From the NCBI GenBank assembly GCA_009823505.1, contig VZQC01001071.1, positions 1,009,949 to 1,073,948 of the forward strand: a stretch of 64,000 nt of DNA, read 5' to 3'. This DNA is from Rhizomys pruinosus. Lineage: Eukaryota > Chordata > Mammalia > Rodentia > Spalacidae. This document shows positions 24,171 to 35,237 of this stretch, piece by piece. Position 1 is the first letter of the stretch. Every line of letters starts with the position of its first letter. The translations under genes were made by a program, and so were the position numbers. The notes under the pieces were generated by a model that saw only the letters and a program-made list of their open reading frames with translations, had not been told where the DNA came from and ran no database searches.

Positions 24171-24203
<33 letters not shown>
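24171..24203. repeat. Poly(T) tract
   Basis: T33, directly followed by a small GC-rich segment (24218-24265). It may be the A-tail of an antisense retroposed sequence. Confidence 0.85.
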
Positions 24204-24206
<3 letters not shown>

Positions 24207-24345
24207 TTAATTTTTTTTTCTTTGCCTTCCGGCTCTCGGGCCCGTCTCTCTCTGTCCCGTGCTGTGGAGGCCAACTGCTCCTGGGAGCATCTTAAACAAC
24301 TGTGGCAGTAACATTTTGCTGAGCAACCCTTGTTCTAAGATGCTT
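24204..24345 (-). other. Unclassified GC-rich insert, possible antisense retroposon
   Basis: 24221-24270 has several CpGs in very AT-rich surroundings and adjoins T33 and a second T9 run. Within 24285-24345 there is an inverted repeat GCATCTTAAACAA / TTGTTCTAAGATGC. I do not recognise a parent gene or repeat family, and no clear TSD was matched. Confidence 0.35.
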
Positions 24346-24619
24346 AGAAGGCTGGGGTGAATCTCTCACAAGCACACAACGAATGAACCCATACAAGTAG
24401 TTTTCCTATTTTTTCATCCAAAGACATTGATGAGCTATAGTTAAGTCCAGGGTTAGCACCAATATACTGGAATTGAAGAAGGAACAAATCCCTATTTTAA
24501 ATAAACGATGTAAATGCTGGGTTTTCTTAGCTCCCAAGAAAAACAAATTTTAATATAGTATCACCGAATAACTTAGCATAGCTCATATGAACTTTGAATA
24601 AAGTATAATAGCTAAAGTC

Positions 24620-24892
24620 TTTTTTTTTTTTTATTTTTAAAAAAAATTTTTTTTTAAATTTTATTTATTTCCGGATGTGTATCAATGTTGCTGGTTCTGC
24701 ATTGGGTCTGTGCACCCGTGACGTGCAATGCCGCGGAGGTCAGAAGAGGGCGTCGGATTCCCCTGGAACTGGAGTTCTCCTGTCATTGGAGTTTCAGACG
24801 GCTCTCCGCCGCCATGTGGGTGCTGGGGATCGAACCCGGGTCCTCTGCAAGAGCAGTCGGTGCTCTTAACCGCTAGGCCATCTCTCCAGCCC
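24620..24892 (-). repeat. B2 SINE (17-bp duplication subfamily)
   Basis: Antisense full-length B2 with a well-preserved Pol III B-box (GGTTCGAACCC type, here GATCGAACCCGGGTCC on the + strand), CpG-rich and hence young. Long T-rich A-tail complement on the left. Confidence 0.95.
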
Positions 24893-25019
24893 CTAATTCT
24901 TAAACTCCTAAGGTGACAAGTTCTATGCCAAGTGTGGAAATAGTGACTAGTTTTGTTGAGAGGAAACCAAAACCACAGAAAAGAATGGACTGCAATAGGA
25001 TAATGGAAAGAAGATGACT

Positions 25020-25474
25020 ACAATGGTATGTATGTATGTCTATATATTCTATAATCCCTTCTGAGTTCCAGGAGTCTGTTTGCTATTGTGCTTTGGTATC
25101 TCCCAGAACTTGAAGGTATGACTCTATTGCTGAAGACAGGATATACCTCAGACACAGGACTTGGAGAAATTAAACTGGAACTGACTTGGAAGCCTGCCCC
25201 CTGAGGATAAGATCTCATAGTATTGGAAAGTGCTTTTCAGTCTTCTAAGGGGAAAAGCAACTGGTAGAACTACCTAGCTATAAAGCCTATAAACAAACTA
25301 TAACAATGACCAGCCCAACATGATGTCCCTAATAGTACAATAGTGGCACTTCTTTCTTAGGGATAAAGATAAAAACATTTAATAAGACTTAAGGCTGGCT
25401 CAATAGGAGGAATTCATGCTTAGTTGACCTAGCCAAATAGCCTATATCTAACTTATATATGAAAAAAGAAGTCA
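25020..25474 (+). repeat. Old rodent L1 3' UTR (first part)
   Basis: Related to 1041-1918, for example the shared GTACAATAGTGGCAC at about 25337 and GCAATAGTGGCACAAATAG at 1336. Interrupted by a B2 at 25475. Confidence 0.6.
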
Positions 25475-25722
25475 GGGCTGGAGAGATGGCCTAGCGGTTA
25501 GGAGTGCCTACTGCTCTTGCAGAGGACCCGGGTTCGATCCCCAGCACCCACATGGCGGCTGAGAACCGTCTGTAACTCCAATTCCAGGAGAACTCCAGTT
25601 CCAGGGGAATCCGACACCCTCTTCTGACCTCCACAGCATTGCACGGCACGGGTGCACAGACCTGCATGCAGACAGTATATTCATACACATACAGAAATAA
25701 ATAAAATATTTTTTAAAAAAGA
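25475..25722 (+). repeat. B2 SINE (17-bp duplication subfamily)
   Basis: Sense B2 inserted in an L1 3' UTR. The AAAAAAGAAGTCA side on the left and GAAAAAAGTCA on the right form an imperfect TSD. Confidence 0.95.
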
Positions 25723-25734
25723 AAAAAGTCACAA

Positions 25735-25860
25735 AATTGAGAGGAAGAATAAGTTGGGGGATGTGGGAAGAGTTGGAGGGGGAAAGGGAAGGGTGGAAAT
25801 TATATAAACATAGTACTCATGCAAGAAATTCTCAAAATATAAAAAAATTAAAAATTATAA
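25735..25860 (+). repeat. Old rodent L1 3' end (last part)
   Basis: Continuation after the B2: purine-rich GGAGGGGGAAAGGGAAGGGT and the GAAATTCTCAAAATATAAAA terminus typical of L1 3' ends. Confidence 0.6.
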
Positions 25861-26039
25861 TTTGATTAGACATTTTAGTTTCACTTATTCACTGTTAACT
25901 ATTCTCACCCTCTCTTCTAGTCCACAAATTCCCAGTGAAATATAACTTTATCTTGTACTTGTTATCCAAACAGGTTAACAACGAAAATACATAGCCACAC
26001 ACAGTAAATATGATAGATAGGCAGAGTAGACTCAGGCTC

Positions 26040-26180
26040 CTAGTGCCAAGGTTGCAGTTTGGCACAATCTGATGTTCTCTTCTGGCACTCCATGGGGACT
26101 TTATATACGTACTACACACAGACTCACAGACACTCACACACACACAGGTAAAACACTCAACTACTCATACATATAAAAAG
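26040..26180 (+). repeat. B2-family SINE, 3' part (diverged)
   Basis: TGATGTTCTCTTCTGGCACT followed by a CA-rich tail. Confidence 0.5.
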
Positions 26181-26182
26181 AT

Positions 26183-26290
26183 ACATCTTTTTATATTATA
26201 TTTTTATTTTATGTGTACGAATGTTTTGCTTGCATGTGTGTAAATGCACCCATGTTGTACAATGCCTACAGAGGTCAGAAGCAGGCCTCA
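26183..26290 (-). repeat. B2-family SINE fragment
   Basis: Antisense tail and middle: TTTTATGTGTACGAATGTTT and ACAGAGGTCAGAAGCAGGCC. The head is missing and a B1-like antisense remnant follows to about 26390. Confidence 0.65.
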
Positions 26291-26399
26291 GTGCTCTCAA
26301 CAGCTGACCTCAATTCACAGAACAAACATCTGCCTGAATCTGCCACCTGATGGCTGGTATTAAAAGCATATACTGCCCTGCCTGGCCATTTTTTCTATT

Positions 26400-26570
26400 C
26401 TTTATAATAAGCCCTCATGTACAGCACATATCACATACTACCATATAAAGTATTGGTTTCCTTATTTCATAGAAAAGGAAAGACATAAGAATAAATTGCC
26501 TCATGTCAGCTAGCAAATTCAGAGCCAGGATTCAGATTCAAGCAGTTTGGTTTCTGAGTCTTGTTATGAC
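26400..26570 (+). repeat. MIR remnant
   Basis: Diverged MIR core: TTCATAGAAAAGGAAAGACA in place of the MIR 'TTTACAGATGAGGAAACTGA' core, then AGCTAGCAAATTCAGAGCCA and a matching end. Confidence 0.5.
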
Positions 26571-26723
26571 AGAGATGTTTATTGTCAGTATCCATTAGAT
26601 ATCCACAGAGCATGCCCACCTCTACGTGAATTTTTCAACCTAAGCCTCTTCTATTATCCTGCTTTGGGATCCACATGTCACTCCATCAACAAATAGTGTC
26701 TTCACTATTATGGTAATCCTCTT

Positions 26724-26775
26724 CCTCCTTTTCCTCTCTTCCTCTTCTTCTTCCTCCTCTCCTCCTCTTCCTTTT
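26724..26775. repeat. (TCC)n/(CTT)n pyrimidine tract
   Basis: Imperfect TCC and TTC units, all pyrimidine. Confidence 0.85.
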
Positions 26776-26990
26776 TGGGAGTTAAGTTTAGAGCCTCATA
26801 CAAGTTAAGTAATCTACCACAGAAATATATCTCCAGCTCACTTTTTACTCTTTATTTTGGGTCGAGCTCCTACTAAATTACTTAGGCTGGCTTTAAATTC
26901 ACTCTGTTGTAGGCAGGCCTTGAACTTGTTGTCTTCCTGATTTAGCCTCCCACGTAGCTAAAATTATAGGTTTGTACCACAAGGCCTTAG
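26776..26990 (-). repeat. B4/B1-like SINE (old)
   Basis: Antisense: GTTAAGTAATCTACCACAGA-type ID portion, then a B1-like portion (AGGCAGGCCTTGAACTTGTT, TAGCCTCCCACGTAGCTAAA). Confidence 0.6.
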
Positions 26991-27351
26991 ATCTTCAACA
27001 ATGTTAAATGATGTCAGAAACAGTTTTAAAAGTGGCTATTTTTCACAGCTAACCCCTGGGATGTAAGGCAAACTCTTAAGCCTGATGATTAAGGCACAGT
27101 TGCAAAATGGAGACATGAATCAGTTTCACCCAAGGATGTGATGATAAATCTGTTTGTCCATTTCTCTCATTCTCTCATTTCTTCACCTTTTTTCATTGAT
27201 AAAATCTTTCTAGCTTCCTAGATAATGTCTGAATCATCTTCTGGGAACATTTTCTCTGGAGCTTTGAAACCTAATTAGTTGTTTCAACCTTCTTCTTTGT
27301 GGGGTAGAGATTTTGAGGTGCATACTTTATGTTGCCCAAAGGCTTAGGAGT

Positions 27352-27715
27352 TGTATTAGTCACTTTTCTGTTGCTGTGATAAACCACCATGAGCAAGAGA
27401 ATTTATAAAAGGAAGAGTTTATTTGAGCTTACTATTGATGGTTCCAGGGAAACAGAGTCCATTGTGTCAGGAGGCATGGCGGCTAGAGCTGGAGCAGCAA
27501 GCCCAAACCAAGGGTCACATCTCGAAATGAGCACAGGAAGTCAAGAGAGCGACTGGAGACTGCAAGGCTTGTTAAACTCACTAAGCCTGCCCCCAGTGAC
27601 ACACTTCCTCTAGCACAGCCACACCTTCTAAGACCTCCAAGAACAGTGCCACCAGCTGGAGACAAAATGTCTGAATACTTAAAGCCTATGGGGGACACTC
27701 ATTCAAACCACCACA
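27352..27715 (-). mobile_element. Solo LTR, rodent MaLR type, 364 bp
   Basis: TG...CA termini and a perfect 5-bp TSD GGAGT at 27347-27351 and 27716-27720. Antisense MaLR landmarks include GTGACACACTTCCTC and the CATTCAAACCACCACA end. The open frames inside are not genes. Confidence 0.88.
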
Positions 27716-27739
27716 GGAGTTAACATTTCTGAGTATAGG

Positions 27740-27763
27740 AGAGAGACAGAGAGAGAGAAAGAC

Positions 27764-27807
<44 letters not shown>

Positions 27808-27830
27808 AAGGAGAGAGAGGAGAGGAGATT
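27740..27830. repeat. (GA)n / GGAGA purine tract
   Basis: Long GA microsatellite with GGA interruptions directly after the MaLR LTR. Confidence 0.9.
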
Positions 27831-28137
27831 ATCAGTTAAAATTATTGACTAAGGATGAGCAGTGTTTAACTCAAGGCAAAACAAAACACAAAACAAAACA
27901 ACAACAACAAAAAAACCATATAGCCTTAAATTGTCCTCCATGCTTTCTAACATAAATAACAACTATGTTATCATAGGACTTTTTGTCAAGGATCGTATTG
28001 TCTAAATTTCCATTTTCCCTGTTGCAATCAATGAAAATTGTGAAGGTCACTTGCATTTCTGGATAATGTTTTCTATTATTTTATTATTAAAATATAATTA
28101 ATGTACCACAAAATTAACTTTAAAAAATTAGAAATTC

Positions 28138-28352
28138 AAGAAGTAGTAAGATGGCTCAGTGGTTAAGAGCACTGACTACTCTTGCAGAGTACCCAGGTTC
28201 AATTCCTAGCACCCACGTGGTGGCTAACAACCATCCATAACTCCGGTTACAGGGATCCAGTGCCTTCTTCTGACTTCCACAGGCATTGCATGACACAGGT
28301 GCACTTACACACACAAAGGCAATACACTCATACACAAAAAATAATAAATTAT
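28138..28352 (+). repeat. B2 SINE (diverged, without 17-bp duplication)
   Basis: AGATGGCTCAGTGGTTAAGA head, GGTTCAATTCCTAGCACCCA B-box region, and CA-rich 3' end. Confidence 0.85.
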
Positions 28353-29047
28353 ACAGAGAATTTTAATGCTTCTAGTATTGTTTTCACAATCATCTTTATC
28401 CAATCCCAATACATTTTCCTCATTCTAAGAAACTCTAACTTTCAAAAATGAGGGGAAAGATATAACTTTGTCCTAAAAAAAAAAGCCTGGACAAACTGAA
28501 AAATCAAGAACTCTTCTTGACTATTTCAGAGAAATATCCATTTACGTCCCACAGAGGAGGCAATCAATGTAGAGAATGAAAATGCAGGAAGCTCTAGGTT
28601 GAAACCTTTGAGGAACCAGAGTAGGGCAAGAAAATCCTTGGCAGTTTTGACAGCAAAACTGCCAGCCTCAGTGAAGGACCTTCCCCACACACTGTTATAA
28701 CTAATTCTCATAATGATTAGCAGAAAAAAAAATCCCTTTGTGTCAGGTAGGTCATTTTTAGACAAAGTGCTGGAGTATTCTGCTTTTAATGAAGTCTGAC
28801 CTTAAGAGAAATGATTAATGCATGGATCCATATCTGATTATCAGAAATCTTGAGAATATGTGACTGAGGAATGTGCTCAGACATAAATGGAATGTATATC
28901 TTTCGTCCCCCTTATGCAACTTGGCCATCCATGTATATGACATATGAACCTAGAGCCCCATGTATGCTATGAACCGTATCTCTCACTTTCCACCTAGGTG
29001 ACTAAGAAACCTTATCCTTCCTAAGCACACTGTCAATGGACGCTGAA

Positions 29048-29093
29048 GGAGGGAGGAGTCATTTTCTGTGATGACAGAAAACATCATCCCTCC
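29048..29093. repeat. Inverted repeat (hairpin 1)
   Basis: Outer arms GGAGGGA/TCCCTCC, inner arms TTTTCTGT (29062-29069) and ACAGAAAA (29074-29081), loop GATG. Confidence 0.85.
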
Positions 29094-29095
29094 AA

Positions 29096-29146
29096 TTAGT
29101 CCTCCACTTAGTCCCCGCCACTTAGCAACTAAGTGGAGGGGACTAA
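29096..29146. repeat. Inverted repeat (hairpin 2)
   Basis: TTAGTCCTCCACTTAG at 29096-29111 pairs with CTAAGTGGAGGGGACTAA at 29129-29146 (2-base bulge). An alternative tight hairpin uses CCACTTAG at 29118-29125, loop CAA, with the same right arm. Confidence 0.9.
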
Positions 29147-29989
29147 GCGTGAAATGATTCAGAGGAAAAGGAAGGAGTTACCAGTGGTAATGTGCTAAAT
29201 ATAATCACAACATATTTGATACAATACAACACTGCTGAAGATTAAAAAATAAAAAGTATTTTACTAGCACATAAGCCCAATAGACAATGACCTATGCCTC
29301 CTCACATCACATTATTCCACCGAGGTAGGGGAGACAGCCTGAAAAGTAATTGTGAAGGTTACTGTTCAGAGCTTCCTAAGAGATAGAGACTAAATTCTGG
29401 GAGTAAAGAATGCTTCCACACTCCCTGCATGTTACCATGACACCACTAAATGTCCATTTATAGCACCTCTTCTATGCAGTGTTTCCTATACAGCTATCAA
29501 GGACAAATGAGAAGTCATCTCAAAGGAAAATACAGTTTGAAGGGTCAGGAGGTCTCAGAACCAGACTCAGACATGCCAAGGATTTGGAATTATCTCAGTG
29601 GAATGTGAAACAGCCAAGAGCTCTAGCTGATAAATAGTATGTCGAAACACTTAGGAATGCAAACAGGGAGAAAGTAAACTCCAAGAAGCAATTAAACAGT
29701 CTAGAGAGTAAAATTACTGTAACGTACATGAACTATAACTTAGATGAGCTCTTTAATAGAACAGATGTGAGTGAACAATCTCCGGGTTTGATGATGTATC
29801 AATGGAAACATCCACAACAGAAAACAAAGGGGGAATAAACTGCAAAAAATAAGAACAGAATATCTAAGAATTGTGTATCATTTAAGTAGAATGAGAAAAC
29901 CAGAAGAGAAAACATTAAAAAAAACAACACTGTTAACCAGTATGATGGAGAATTTCCCAGAATCAGTGTTAGAAGCCATGTGTCTATTG

Positions 29990-30400
29990 AAAATCATATT
30001 TCCATGTATGGATTCACCTTTATTTTGTTCATTCAGTGTTGTTGAACATTTTGAACCATTTCTGCTTTTTTGGGGCTACTAGAAATACTACTGCTATGAA
30101 CTGCATATACAAGTTTTTGTGTCATGGGTATTTTCCATTGTCTCCTATGTTTACATAAGAGTGGAACTGCCTGGTCACTAGCTAACTCCATATTCATCTT
30201 TGTAAGGACCTGTCAACTGGTTTCACAGAATAGCCAGACATTTTACATTCCTACCAGCAATGTACAAATGAGAGTTCCAACTTCTCCACCATTTATCATC
30301 TTGATGATGCCTGTTCTAGTAAATATGAAAATCTACTTCATTGTAATTTGATTGACATCTTCCTAGTGACTGTATAAGCTAACATGCTTAGTGGAGACTT
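29990..30400 (-). repeat. Ancient mammalian L1 ORF2 fragment
   Basis: Antisense with ACAAGTTTTTGTGTCATGGG, AGAGTGGAACTGCCTGGTCA, TACATTCCTACCAGCAATGT and GAGAGTTCCAACTTCTCCAC, the classic diverged C-terminal ORF2 stretch. Confidence 0.8.
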
Positions 30401-30419
30401 ATATAAATGTATATTGGAG

Positions 30420-30567
30420 CCAGGCGTGGTGGCGCATGCCTTTAATCCTAGCACTTGGGAGGCAGAGACAGGTGGATCTTTGTGAGTTCAAGGCCAGCCT
30501 GGTCTACAGAGTGAGTTCCAGGACAGCTGGGGCTACAGGGAGACCCTGTCTCGAAAAGACTAAGAAA

Positions 30568-30606
<39 letters not shown>
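30420..30606 (+). repeat. B1 SINE with (AAAT)n tail
   Basis: Full-length sense B1 with about 12 TAAA units. A 9-bp TSD ATATTGGAG flanks it at 30411-30419 and 30607-30615. Young: CpGs remain. Confidence 0.95.
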
Positions 30607-30717
30607 ATATTGGAGAAGTTTCTATTCAAATCCTTCACTGATTTTTAAGTCAAGTAATTTTTCTTTCTAATTTTTAGGTAAAGTAATTTCTTGGGCACTT
30701 TGGATACTAGTTTCCTG

Positions 30718-32003
30718 TTAAAATATTTTTATTGACTCTTGAGAATTTCATACAATATTTGGTCATATTCAGACTCCCTCTCATCTCCACCCTTAATCTG
30801 TCCCAACTCCATGTCATCTATTACTATTTTCCTTTTGACAGGCCTATTGAGTCAAGTATGTGTTTCCCAAATGCTTTGGGGTGGGGTATGGGTCCATCCC
30901 TTGGAGTCTGGTTAACCTATCAGGTTATCAAACCTTTAAAGAAAACTGACTGTTCCTCTCCCAGCAGCCATCAATTGCCAGTAGCTAGCTCCTCAGCTAG
31001 GGCTGGGCTTTCTTGCCCTCCTCCTCCATCCACACTGGGTTCTTGTCTGTATTAGGCTTGAACAGGTCTTGTGCATAGTGTCACCAGCACTGTTGGTTCA
31101 TATCTGCATCTTCCCCATGGTGTGCAGAAAACATGGATGTCTTGTATCCATCTACCACCTCTGGCTCCTACAATCTTTTTGCCCCTTCTTCAGCAACGAT
31201 CCCTGAACTTCGGAAAGAGAGAAGGTGATAGTGTCCCATCTAGGACTCTGCACTCTGCAATCTCTTAATCTCTGCATGTTGACCAGTTGTGGGTCTCTAT
31301 GTTAATTACCATCTGCTAAAAAAAGAAGCTTCTCTGGTGAGAGTAGAGAGGTCAGTTTAATTGTGAATTGGTTTAATGCTATGTTTGTTTAGAGGAATAA
31401 TAGCAGTAGGCTCTCCCCTACCACGAAAGACCTGTCTAGCCACAGATTCTTGGTCCTCATAACAGTGCCTGTCTTGTGGGTTCTGTCTTGTGAAGTGGGC
31501 CTTAAATGCAATCAGAAGGGGTTGATTAGTAATATTCATGCCGTGAATGCATCAAAGGGCATATCTTGCCAGGCCAGCTGTTATTGTAGCTCATAGGGTT
31601 CACAATTATTAGTCTTCTCTTCCAGCAGTGTGTATAACACCTTCTAGGATATGTAAGCCAGCCAAGAGAGAGAAAGCTTTGAGGTCAGTAGCAGCTTTCT
31701 CCCGTTTGTTCTACAAATCAGATATGTAATGTCTTTGGCAATAGTGTCTTATCAAGTTCCAGTGGGTAACTAAGAGCAAAGACAATAGTCAATATTGTTT
31801 GAGTGTCAGTGGGATGCTTCTAGTCGACAATTGTGTAAGGGAGAGCCTACTCCTAGCATTGAGCCTTTAAAATTTACTAGTCTGTGTTGGCTTGTAGGGT
31901 CCGTGAACTTCCGCTAAAGGGTAACTGAATTTAAATGCTTTATACTGCATAGGAATATCTTTTCAATAACTTCTATAGTAGTAGGTTTCTGCACAGTGTT
32001 TTC
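30718..32003 (-). repeat. Old rodent L1 3' UTR, antisense (first part)
   Basis: The left end is the complement of an L1 terminus (TTATTGACTCTTGAGAATTT). The body matches the family seen sense at 1041 and 25020, including AAGAAGCTTCTCTGGTGAGA at 31323. Interrupted by a B2 at 32004. Confidence 0.65.
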
Positions 32004-32246
32004 TTTTTTAAATTTTTTTATTTATTTCTGTATGTGTATGAATGTACTGCCTGCATGCAAGTTTGTGCACCCGTGTCATGCAATGCCGTGGAGGTCAGAA
32101 GAGGGTGTCGGATTCCCCTGGAACTGGAGTTCTCCTGGAATTGGAGTTTCAGACAGTTCTCGGCTGCCATGTGGGTGCTGGGGATCGAACCCGGGTCCTC
32201 TGTAAGAGCGTCGGCGCTCTTAACCGCTAGGTCATCTCTCCAGCCC
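32004..32246 (-). repeat. B2 SINE (17-bp duplication subfamily) with target-site duplication
   Basis: Antisense B2. A 15-bp TSD flanks it, CTGCACAGTGTTTTC at 31989-32003 and CTGCACAGCGTTTTC at 32247-32261, with one mismatch. Confidence 0.95.
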
Positions 32247-32261
32247 CTGCACAGCGTTTTC

Positions 32262-32535
32262 AAAAGGCCTTCAGTGTTATCTCTCCTTCCCTTTACCCCT
32301 TCCTCTGTTCTGTCTTCCCATTCTCTATCCCATATACTCCTTCCTAGCCTGCTATTCCTTTACCTCTTTATACTTCTGCATTCTATCTTCTCTCCCATGA
32401 ACCCCCATAGCCTCTTATTAAGTTTCCTGACCTCTATGAATATTCCAATTGCAACCTACCTACATATCTTTATTATATACGTTCTCAGTCTGTGGGGGGC
32501 TTTCTTAATTGATTTTTTAAAATATTTTCCTTCAC
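32262..32535 (-). repeat. Old rodent L1 3' region, antisense (second part)
   Basis: Pyrimidine-rich TCCCTTTACCCCTTCCTCTG-type sequence, as usual in antisense Lx-type L1 3' regions. It resumes after the B2. Confidence 0.45.
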
Positions 32536-32537
32536 TG

Positions 32538-32675
32538 AGAATGGTACCCCAGTCTTTTAATCCCAGAAGTTGGGAGGCAGAGATATCTCTGTGAGATAGA
32601 GACCAGCCTGGTCTACATAGTGAGTTCCAAGCTAGCTGTGGTTATAGGAAGACCTTTTCTCAAAAAAAAAGCAGC
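32538..32675 (+). repeat. B1 SINE (diverged)
   Basis: TTAATCCCAGAAGTTGGGAG and ACCAGCCTGGTCTACATAGT, A9 tail. Confidence 0.85.
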
Positions 32676-33494
32676 AAAAATAACAAAAATATATTCCTAG
32701 TAAAAGACATTTGAACTCTGCAAATTTAACTTCATTTCTCTAATTATTTTTGAAGAGGATAAAAAGAGGAGAGCAGAAGATAACTAACCTACCAGTAACT
32801 ATGATGCATCTGAAGATTGATGTATATTTCTCCCCTGTCCTTAAAATAAACTTCAAAGTCCTTTTTTTCATTCTTACTTCCTAGATTTGGAAGTGGAGAC
32901 AGATATATTAACCAGAACTCGGAATCCACGAAGTTCTAAAGTACAAACCAGGGACTGAATTGCCTTTATCTGCCTGCAAGGCCTGTGCCAGTTCTATTAT
33001 CAGGTTCCACCCCCTCATTTTCTAAACATTCCTAAACTTGGTCAGAAGAAAGTTATTTAAATGATTACCTTGCCTTTAATGAGAGGAATCTCTTCGAGTC
33101 TTCCCCTTCCTCCAGTGTGAGCTGATGTGTTAATGCTTCATAAACTGTGGCTGGGTTGACGGCATCCCCTGGAGATAATGTTACTCACCCATATACTTGC
33201 ATCAGTGGTAGGCTTTGCATTTGCATCTTATATTTCTATGAGATGCAGAAGAGAAGCATTTGTTGATGAAAATTGTCTCTTGGGAACATTGCAATAAATA
33301 TGTATCTGGATCAAGGATTTTTGCAGATGCTTATACTGCTGTATCATCTCATGATATTCAAATCTAATGGGATAAAATTCTAATTTAAATCTATGTAACT
33401 TCAAAGTCCATGAAATTTTCTTTTATGTCTATACACCAGTGAACAACTGAATAGCATCCTATAGTTTCCTAATTTTGTCTATTTATTTGATGTT

Positions 33495-33570
33495 TTTGAG
33501 ATGGGGTCTCTCTGCAACCCCAGCTGTCCTAGAACTCGCTCTGTAGACCAGGCTGGTCTTGAACTCACAT
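33495..33570 (-). repeat. B1 SINE 3' part
   Basis: GAGATGGGGTCTCTCTGCAA to GGCTGGTCTTGAACTCACAT, antisense and truncated. Confidence 0.85.
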
Positions 33571-33814
33571 TTTGTCTATTTTTTATTTAATCAGCATTAC
33601 TGGTGAAAAAGTGAGTAAAGACAATCAAATGAAATACTCGTTTTGCTAAAAAAACAAAAAGGAGAAAAAGAAGAAAGAGGGGGGAAAAAGAGGAAGTGAC
33701 AAAGGCAGGATGGAGGAAGGAAAGTCAAAGCAGGCCTGAATGTTACTGTTTTGACTCTTTTGTTATCTTTCATCTTGATGCTTAGTATCTTATATTTTTA
33801 AAAAATCGATGGAG

Positions 33815-34275
33815 TAGGGACTGACAAATTAGCTCATTTGGAAATGCGCTTTCCGGGCAACACGAAGACCCACGCTCAATCCCAGAAATATGTAAAAGAG
33901 TGAGCATGGCCAGGCATGGTGGCCCACGCCTTTAATCCCAGCACTCCAGAGGCAGAGGCAGGCAGATCTCTATGAGTTCAAGGCCAGCCTGGTGTACAGA
34001 GTGAGCTCCAGGCCAGCTGGGACTAAAGGGAGACCCTGTCTCAAAAAGACCAAAAAAAAAAGGTGAGCACGGTGGTTCATGTTTATAGTCCCAGGACTGG
34101 GGAGGCAAGGGCAGGGCATCTCTGAGGTTCACTAGCCAGCCAGCAAACGCTAACTGGCAATCTCCAGGCCAATGAGAGATCCTGTCTCAAAAACAAAGGT
34201 GGACAGCTCTTGAGAAACAACACCTGAGATTGACCTCTGACCTTCACATACATGTACACACAATGTGAATGTCCA
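33815..34275 (+). repeat. Old rodent SINE (B3/B4-type) interrupted by a B1
   Basis: The left part (33815-33905) and right part (34061-34275, with CCTGTCTCAAAAACAAAGGT and CCTCTGACCTTCACATACAT) belong to one diverged SINE. A B1 sits between short repeats GTGAGCATGG and GTGAGCACGG. Confidence 0.55.
33910..34060 (+). repeat. B1 SINE
   Basis: GCCAGGCATGGTGGCCCACG head, full body, A10 tail. Confidence 0.95.
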
Positions 34276-34385
34276 CACTGTTCTGATTTGGTTTCTGTAG
34301 CTGTGATAAATCAAGCAAAATCAGCTTGAAGAGGAAAGTGTTTATATGGCTTGCATATCCTGATGATAATTAAAATATTTTTAAA

Positions 34386-34760
34386 AATATGTACTGAGTT
34401 TGTGCGCATTTTATATAATGTAACTTAAGCAAATTTTGACCTCCCCACCTCCTTCTGCAATTCTCCATAGTCCCCCCACCAGATTTCATGCATTGTCATA
34501 TATGTTAATTTCTATCCGATCAAGCATTTGAAACCATATGTCCCTCAGTGCAAGTTCATCTACTAGTCACTCTATTTAGAGTCACTTCCTTGAAGAGGAT
34601 CTTCTTTTCCTCACCCCACAGTATTCAGTTGCCAATAGTTCCTTGGCCAGGGTTGGGGCCTGCTGAACATTTCCCAAGTTAGTCGGACACTGCATATCTT
34701 CCATTATTGTTGCAAGTTCATATGCACAAATATCTCTAATACTCTAGACAAATGAAATTT
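34386..34760 (-). repeat. Old rodent L1 3' UTR, antisense arm of an inverted insertion
   Basis: Similar to 39660-39850: GATTTCATGCATTGTCATAT and GTCCCTCAGTGCAAGTTCAT. It is followed directly by the same family in sense orientation. Confidence 0.6.
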
Positions 34761-34774
34761 CTTACTGTATGCTA

Positions 34775-35237
34775 AAAATGGATCCTTATGTTTACAGACA
34801 AGTTTACTGTACACCACTCATCAAAGAAGCTTCCTTTTGCAACAGATGGAGACTATTATAGAATTTCACCACTGGTCACTCACAGAAAATATATATCTGA
34901 GAGATGCCCAGCCCTAAGAGACACATCTACAGTGGAACCTCAACACCTAAGGCTCATGGAACATAGTGAAACAGGGGGCATAGTGAAACATGGCCTAGAG
35001 ATAATACTAAAACTCCCTAACTCTCACCTGCGAAGCTTCCTCTTGCAAGAGAGTGCACAACACACAGAAGGCCACAACTGGCCAAGTTTTAGAGAATAAG
35101 AGACCACAGAGGCAGAGTGTGTGTCCTTGACTAGGACTCCTATATTAAACCCCACTTCTCCATAGCTCAGGGATAATTGTACAAGCTGGGGGGTGGTATT
35201 TATAAGGATTGGTGCATGGATAGTACATATATGAGAC
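34775..35237 (+). repeat. Old rodent L1 3' UTR, sense arm
   Basis: AAGAAGCTTCCTTTTGCAAC at 34824 and CATAGCTCAGGGATAATTGT at about 35161 match the sense family at 1576 and 1704. Confidence 0.6.

Larger units (their letters stand above)
28353..29985. other. Unique DNA with a pair of strong hairpins
   Basis: No gene recognised. Two adjacent inverted repeats lie at 29048-29093 and 29096-29146. The remainder is AT-rich without known repeats. Confidence 0.45.

Noticed and set aside
28526..28765. 79-codon antisense frame
   Set aside because: No domain or homolog recognised and no gene context.
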